Below, piece after piece: positions 61,701 through 64,000 of a stretch of 64,000 nucleotides of DNA. Positions within the stretch are counted from its first letter, which is position 1, and every line of letters begins with the position of its first letter. Source of the DNA: an uncultured Carboxylicivirga sp. (GTDB taxonomy: Bacteria > Bacteroidota > Bacteroidia > Bacteroidales > Marinilabiliaceae); assembly GCA_947491945.1 (NCBI GenBank), contig CANLLN010000002.1, forward strand, positions 1-64,000. Reading direction: 5' to 3'. A model generated the notes under the pieces. The model saw nothing but the letters and a program-made list of their open reading frames with translations. It was not told where the DNA came from and did no database searches. The translations under genes were made by a program, and so were the position numbers.

Positions 61701-62485
61701 TTGAAGATGGAGCAGAACAGAACCTAACCATTCAGAATTATCTCAATGGAAGCATTTATCGCGAAGGGTTTCCGACGAACGGATTTTTTTCATATCAGTT
61801 TGATGGTTTAAATGAGGAAGGGCTACCCACCTTTAAACATTTGGTTGAGGAAAACATGACAGCAGAAGAACAGCTGGAAGCAGCTTTAGTATATGAGGGA
61901 AGTCGTTTGCCATTATATTATGGAGGATTTGGAACTGAATTCAAGTACCGTAATTTGAGGTTCTCGGCCAATTTCAGTTATAAATTGGGGTATAAAACAC
62001 GCTTATTAAAGCTTTATAACGGCAATCAAAACCTGCCCCTTCCGTACGAAAATATGCATAACGCCTTTATTGACCGATGGCAACAACCGGGCGATGAGTT
62101 ACATACTGACATTCCGGCCATCTCAAATCATAACATGAGTTATACATATAGTTTAGAGGCCGATGGCTATAATAGAATATATGTAACCAACTACGGTAAA
62201 GTAGTGCCCGAAGGTAGAAGCGCCTGGTGGATGTATGATTATAGCGATGCGCGAGTAGTAAATGGTGATCATATTAGATTGCAGACCGTTACCCTATCCT
62301 ACAACTTACCTAAAGAATTACTAAAGGGCGCTGGTATATCAAATCTGAATATTGGCGTCCAGGCCAGTAATGTTGCGGTTTGGGCCTTTGACAAGGAGCT
62401 TCGCGGACAAGATCCTGAACAGGTTAATGGTATTGGTTTACCAAGCTTGCCTACCTATAGTATGAGTTTAAATATGAGCTTTTAA
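58778..62485 (+). CDS. SusC-like TonB-dependent transporter with STN domain, second set
   Basis: The 1235-residue protein has a signal segment ending SASSYSQ, an STN domain (about residues 45-120, SISNLFEEIRKQSGYSFFFN), a carboxypeptidase-like domain (IKGRVTDAQTGESLPGVNVL), a TonB-box-like stretch (LGEVVATGYY), a plug with KVRIRGGSTFTGNQ and DASATAIYGTRAANGVIV, and a barrel ending YSMSLNMSF. Cargo binding would signal through STN to the upstream FecR. No glycosidase is visible yet, so the cargo is unknown. Confidence 0.96.
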   Translation: MKNKRLPRPFQPPGKSYKIWMIMRLSFALIFSSVLAVSASSYSQSKLVSLKVKNISISNLFEEIRKQSGYSFFFNETNVAELNTVTLHKNNISVEEVLEEVLANTNLEFTMVGDVIVIKPKEADLASDQQNETKIIKGRVTDAQTGESLPGVNVLVKDGILGTVTDIDGNFILKSPKPVKTLVFSFIGYEALELAVQGQTELNVKLVTEMLELGEVVATGYYTVDKRELTSSIASVKAEDLDMMGALSVDRMLEGKAAGLMVTNISSTPGAASKVRIRGGSTFTGNQSPLWVIDGVIYEDPVPLTADEINSFDNINLIGNALTGINPQDIAKIDILKDASATAIYGTRAANGVIVITTKRGKEGSASLSYSGGLSFVQAPAYTDLDLMNSKERIAVSREMYEKNLGFSQQYTNVDRLGYEGALLNLWDGSYNFDQFQNQVSYLETLNADWFGELYQPAISQKHSVSASGGSKGTRYYLSVGYDDQQGTDKGVDLNRITARSNIDLDLRDNLLLSFQLNGSVQKAKYNHNSINLFNEAYYTSRAVPIYGEDGEYFFQSKEIYDPNGANNLVYGRYNILREMENSERNITNKDFALTASLKWKFLKNFRLNTMLSYRNTTNLKEEWITEDTWYVAKLRTYDQFEELIEDNINEGAMVPFGGIYNGGMMSQDTYSLRNQLNFNKVLKEKHVINVNLGQEIRSAQYWGATGFAVPGYNHYQGRGFISLPKVSSTAGTVGLDFSEYDYDYAFNWLTNQGSQSVYPSITDQLKNTFSLFAIFNYVYNNRYVVNFNMRSDGSNTFGQYQRYKFKPTWSASGRWNIHNENFLSHFEFFDELALRASYGVRGTMPNTTPYLIIRDYGRNEVVYSPETIAQLSSFPNANLRWEKSETVNAGLNYSILNGRISGAFDYAYTKSSDLIQLRPVSLVNGTSTQAYNSGIKDVTSYEFTIHTVNIKKRNFGWSTNFNFSYDKDRVLKGFEDGAEQNLTIQNYLNGSIYREGFPTNGFFSYQFDGLNEEGLPTFKHLVEENMTAEEQLEAALVYEGSRLPLYYGGFGTEFKYRNLRFSANFSYKLGYKTRLLKLYNGNQNLPLPYENMHNAFIDRWQQPGDELHTDIPAISNHNMSYTYSLEADGYNRIYVTNYGKVVPEGRSAWWMYDYSDARVVNGDHIRLQTVTLSYNLPKELLKGAGISNLNIGVQASNVAVWAFDKELRGQDPEQVNGIGLPSLPTYSMSLNMSF

Positions 62486-62509
62486 TGAGTTACTGCTAAA
62501 AGGAAAAAG

Positions 62510-63943
62510 ATGAAGAGAATACTTTATATAATTTTGTTACTACCATTTTTTAGTAGCTGTGGCGACTTTCTGGACGAAGTAGACCAGGATAAGTTAGTCC
62601 CGGAAAAAACAGATCATTATGCCGCGTTGCTTTTGTACGAATTTAATTACAACTATCCCATATTCAGAACAGTGGATTATATGACGGATAATGTAGTGGA
62701 GAACGCTAGTGCACTAACGTCTAAAAAGTTTGATTATAAAACCACCTATACATGGCAGCGTGAAATAGAAATTGATGAGGACGGTAACGCGCTTTCCCGT
62801 ATCAATAATGCATGGGAAAAAATGTATGAAGATGTTGCAATAGCAAACTATGTTATCGAATTAGTCGATGAGGCAATAGGTTCAAAGGAAGAAAACGATT
62901 TTGTGAAAGGTGAAGCCTTTTTTATCAGAGCTTTCTCATATTTTAACTTGTTGAATTTATATGGTCAACCATATGATGCATTAACGGCCAATGTCGATCT
63001 CGGTGTTCCCATCCGAGATAATATTGGGGTTGAAATGAACTATTCGCGTAATACGGTAGCTGAGTGCTACGAATTTATTGAAAAAGACATTCTTAAGGCA
63101 CGCGATTTAATTCTAAATAGCGGGATTGAAAAATCTGTTTGGCACCCCACAGTTATTGCATGCGATTTACTAATGTCACGGGTTATGTTGTACCAGAAGA
63201 AGTGGGATGACGCTATTAACTATGCATCGCAGGTAATCGATGAAACTCAGTTGGGATACATGTATACCCATCGTCCTTTTATTTCTGAAGATAATAAAGA
63301 AATACTGTATTCTTATCACAATACAAATCCTGTGTTTCCAGCTAACAAAAGTGAATATAGGCCAAGCTTAGAATTGGTAAATCTGTTTAGTGAGAAAGAT
63401 AAACGCAGAGAAGTATATTTTACAAAAATAGACGATGGTACAGGTAACATAGCCTATGGTGTTAATAAGTATGCATTAAATACTTATACAACCCTCGGGT
63501 ACAATAATTTCAGGACATCAGAAGTTTACCTAAACAGAGCCGAAGCTTATGCGCAAAAGGGAGAGACTGAAAATGCCATTAACGACATTAAGCAGTTACA
63601 CGCTGTTCGTTATAACAATGTAGATGAAATTACATACCCGGCAGTAGCTGAAGAAGTTCTCGCGTTTGTGTTAGAGGAACGTAGAAAAGAGTTGTGTTTT
63701 GAAGATCATCATCGATGGTTTGATTTAAGAAGAATGAGTGACAGGCCGGAAATTAAGCACGTATTTACTTTAGTGTCAAATGAAGGTACTGTTCTGGGAA
63801 CCGAGACATACACACTGCTCCCCGATGACTATAATTATACCTTACCGATACCTTTAAAGGAAAGAGAAAATAATCCGCTCATAAGGAATAATGAGCGTTT
63901 CGAGAAAATTCCTGAAGTTGATGATGTAGTTATCATACCATAA
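62510..63943 (+). CDS. SusD/RagB family lipoprotein, second sigma-linked set
   Basis: The 477-residue protein has a lipoprotein signal (LPFFSSCGDFLDE), SusD helical repeats (GEAFFIRAFSYFNLLNLYGQ, NRAEAYAQKGETENAI) and the C-terminal FVLEERRKELCFEDHHRWFD, which is the RagB/SusD signature. It starts 24 bases after susC and pairs with it at the cell surface. Confidence 0.95.
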   Translation: MKRILYIILLLPFFSSCGDFLDEVDQDKLVPEKTDHYAALLLYEFNYNYPIFRTVDYMTDNVVENASALTSKKFDYKTTYTWQREIEIDEDGNALSRINNAWEKMYEDVAIANYVIELVDEAIGSKEENDFVKGEAFFIRAFSYFNLLNLYGQPYDALTANVDLGVPIRDNIGVEMNYSRNTVAECYEFIEKDILKARDLILNSGIEKSVWHPTVIACDLLMSRVMLYQKKWDDAINYASQVIDETQLGYMYTHRPFISEDNKEILYSYHNTNPVFPANKSEYRPSLELVNLFSEKDKRREVYFTKIDDGTGNIAYGVNKYALNTYTTLGYNNFRTSEVYLNRAEAYAQKGETENAINDIKQLHAVRYNNVDEITYPAVAEEVLAFVLEERRKELCFEDHHRWFDLRRMSDRPEIKHVFTLVSNEGTVLGTETYTLLPDDYNYTLPIPLKERENNPLIRNNERFEKIPEVDDVVIIP

Positions 63944-63954
63944 AAAACATAGTA

Positions 63955-64000
63955 ATGAAAAATAACTGGTTTATATATATAGGTTTAGTTGCATCGTTGT
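63955..64000 (+). CDS. Start of a further locus gene, cut by the window end
   Basis: An ATG 11 bases after the susD stop opens a frame reading MKNNWFIYIGLVASL, which looks like a signal peptide. It is probably the next gene of the sigma-linked locus, often a surface lipoprotein or thioredoxin-like protein. Only 15 codons are visible, so the product cannot be named. Confidence 0.55.
   Translation, partial: MKNNWFIYIGLVASL

Noticed and set aside
1-64000. tRNA, rRNA, CRISPR arrays or complete insertion sequences
   Set aside because: Intergenic stretches were read for tRNA-like folds, regular spaced repeats and transposase frames, and none was seen.

Overview
The window looks like a chromosomal segment from a member of the Bacteroidota, most plausibly a marine or saline Bacteroidales/Marinilabiliales-type organism. 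The evidence is four SusC/SusD pairs, a reg_prop-type hybrid two-component sensor (HTCS), ECF sigma/FecR switches, a C-terminal type IX secretion (T9SS) sorting domain, Bacteroidota-style promoters (TAnnTTTG) with weak Shine-Dalgarno sites, and a lysine 2,3-aminomutase/beta-lysine acetyltransferase pair that makes an osmolyte in salt-adapted organisms. No rRNA, tRNA, CRISPR array or complete insertion sequence was seen.

Layout. (1) About 40-16105, minus strand: a glycan utilisation locus for GlcNAc-containing glycans. It holds a secreted T9SS-tailed protein, a LamG-GH18-T9SS enzyme, a small lipoprotein, SusC, SusD, a GH20 hexosaminidase and an HTCS regulator that ends before the usual AraC helix-turn-helix. 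(2) 16106-21170: repeat-rich spacer, a PRC-barrel protein, a GH2 beta-galactosidase, and a GreA/Rnk-type factor preceded by a candidate leader peptide and attenuator. (3) 21171-29205: sigma, FecR, STN-SusC, SusD and a TlpA-like thioredoxin protein. (4) 29466-47267 with the divergent regulator to 48259: a complete sialic acid operon. SusC/SusD import is followed by GH33 sialidase, GH20, a two-domain sialate O-acetylesterase, another SGNH hydrolase, sialic acid lyase (NanA), a mutarotase-sodium symporter fusion, an AGE-type 2-epimerase (NanE) and a second GH20. A FadR/GntR regulator is transcribed divergently. (5) 48488-55695, minus strand: MarR regulator, ablA, ablB, a 55-residue Cys-rich protein, a 75-residue winged-helix protein, a sodium symporter, a GNAT enzyme, a PLP racemase and a MarC membrane protein. 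This reads as an N-epsilon-acetyl-beta-lysine locus with unexplained extra parts. (6) 55973-64000, plus strand: a stand-alone DsbD-N-like protein, then a second sigma/FecR/STN-SusC/SusD locus that runs off the window.

How the parts fit. The sialidase frees sialic acid from glycoconjugates and the esterases remove O-acetyl groups. The kelch domain would speed anomer conversion and the fused symporter would import Neu5Ac. NanA splits it to ManNAc and pyruvate, and the epimerase gives GlcNAc. The exposed galactose and GlcNAc residues suit the GH2, GH20 and GH18 enzymes nearby, so loci 1, 2 and 4 together resemble a host- or animal-glycan degradation island. The two SusC proteins with an STN signalling domain sit behind sigma/FecR pairs. 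The two without STN sit beside an HTCS or a GntR regulator, so regulator and receptor types match. All functional statements are from sequence reading and family knowledge; no database search was run.
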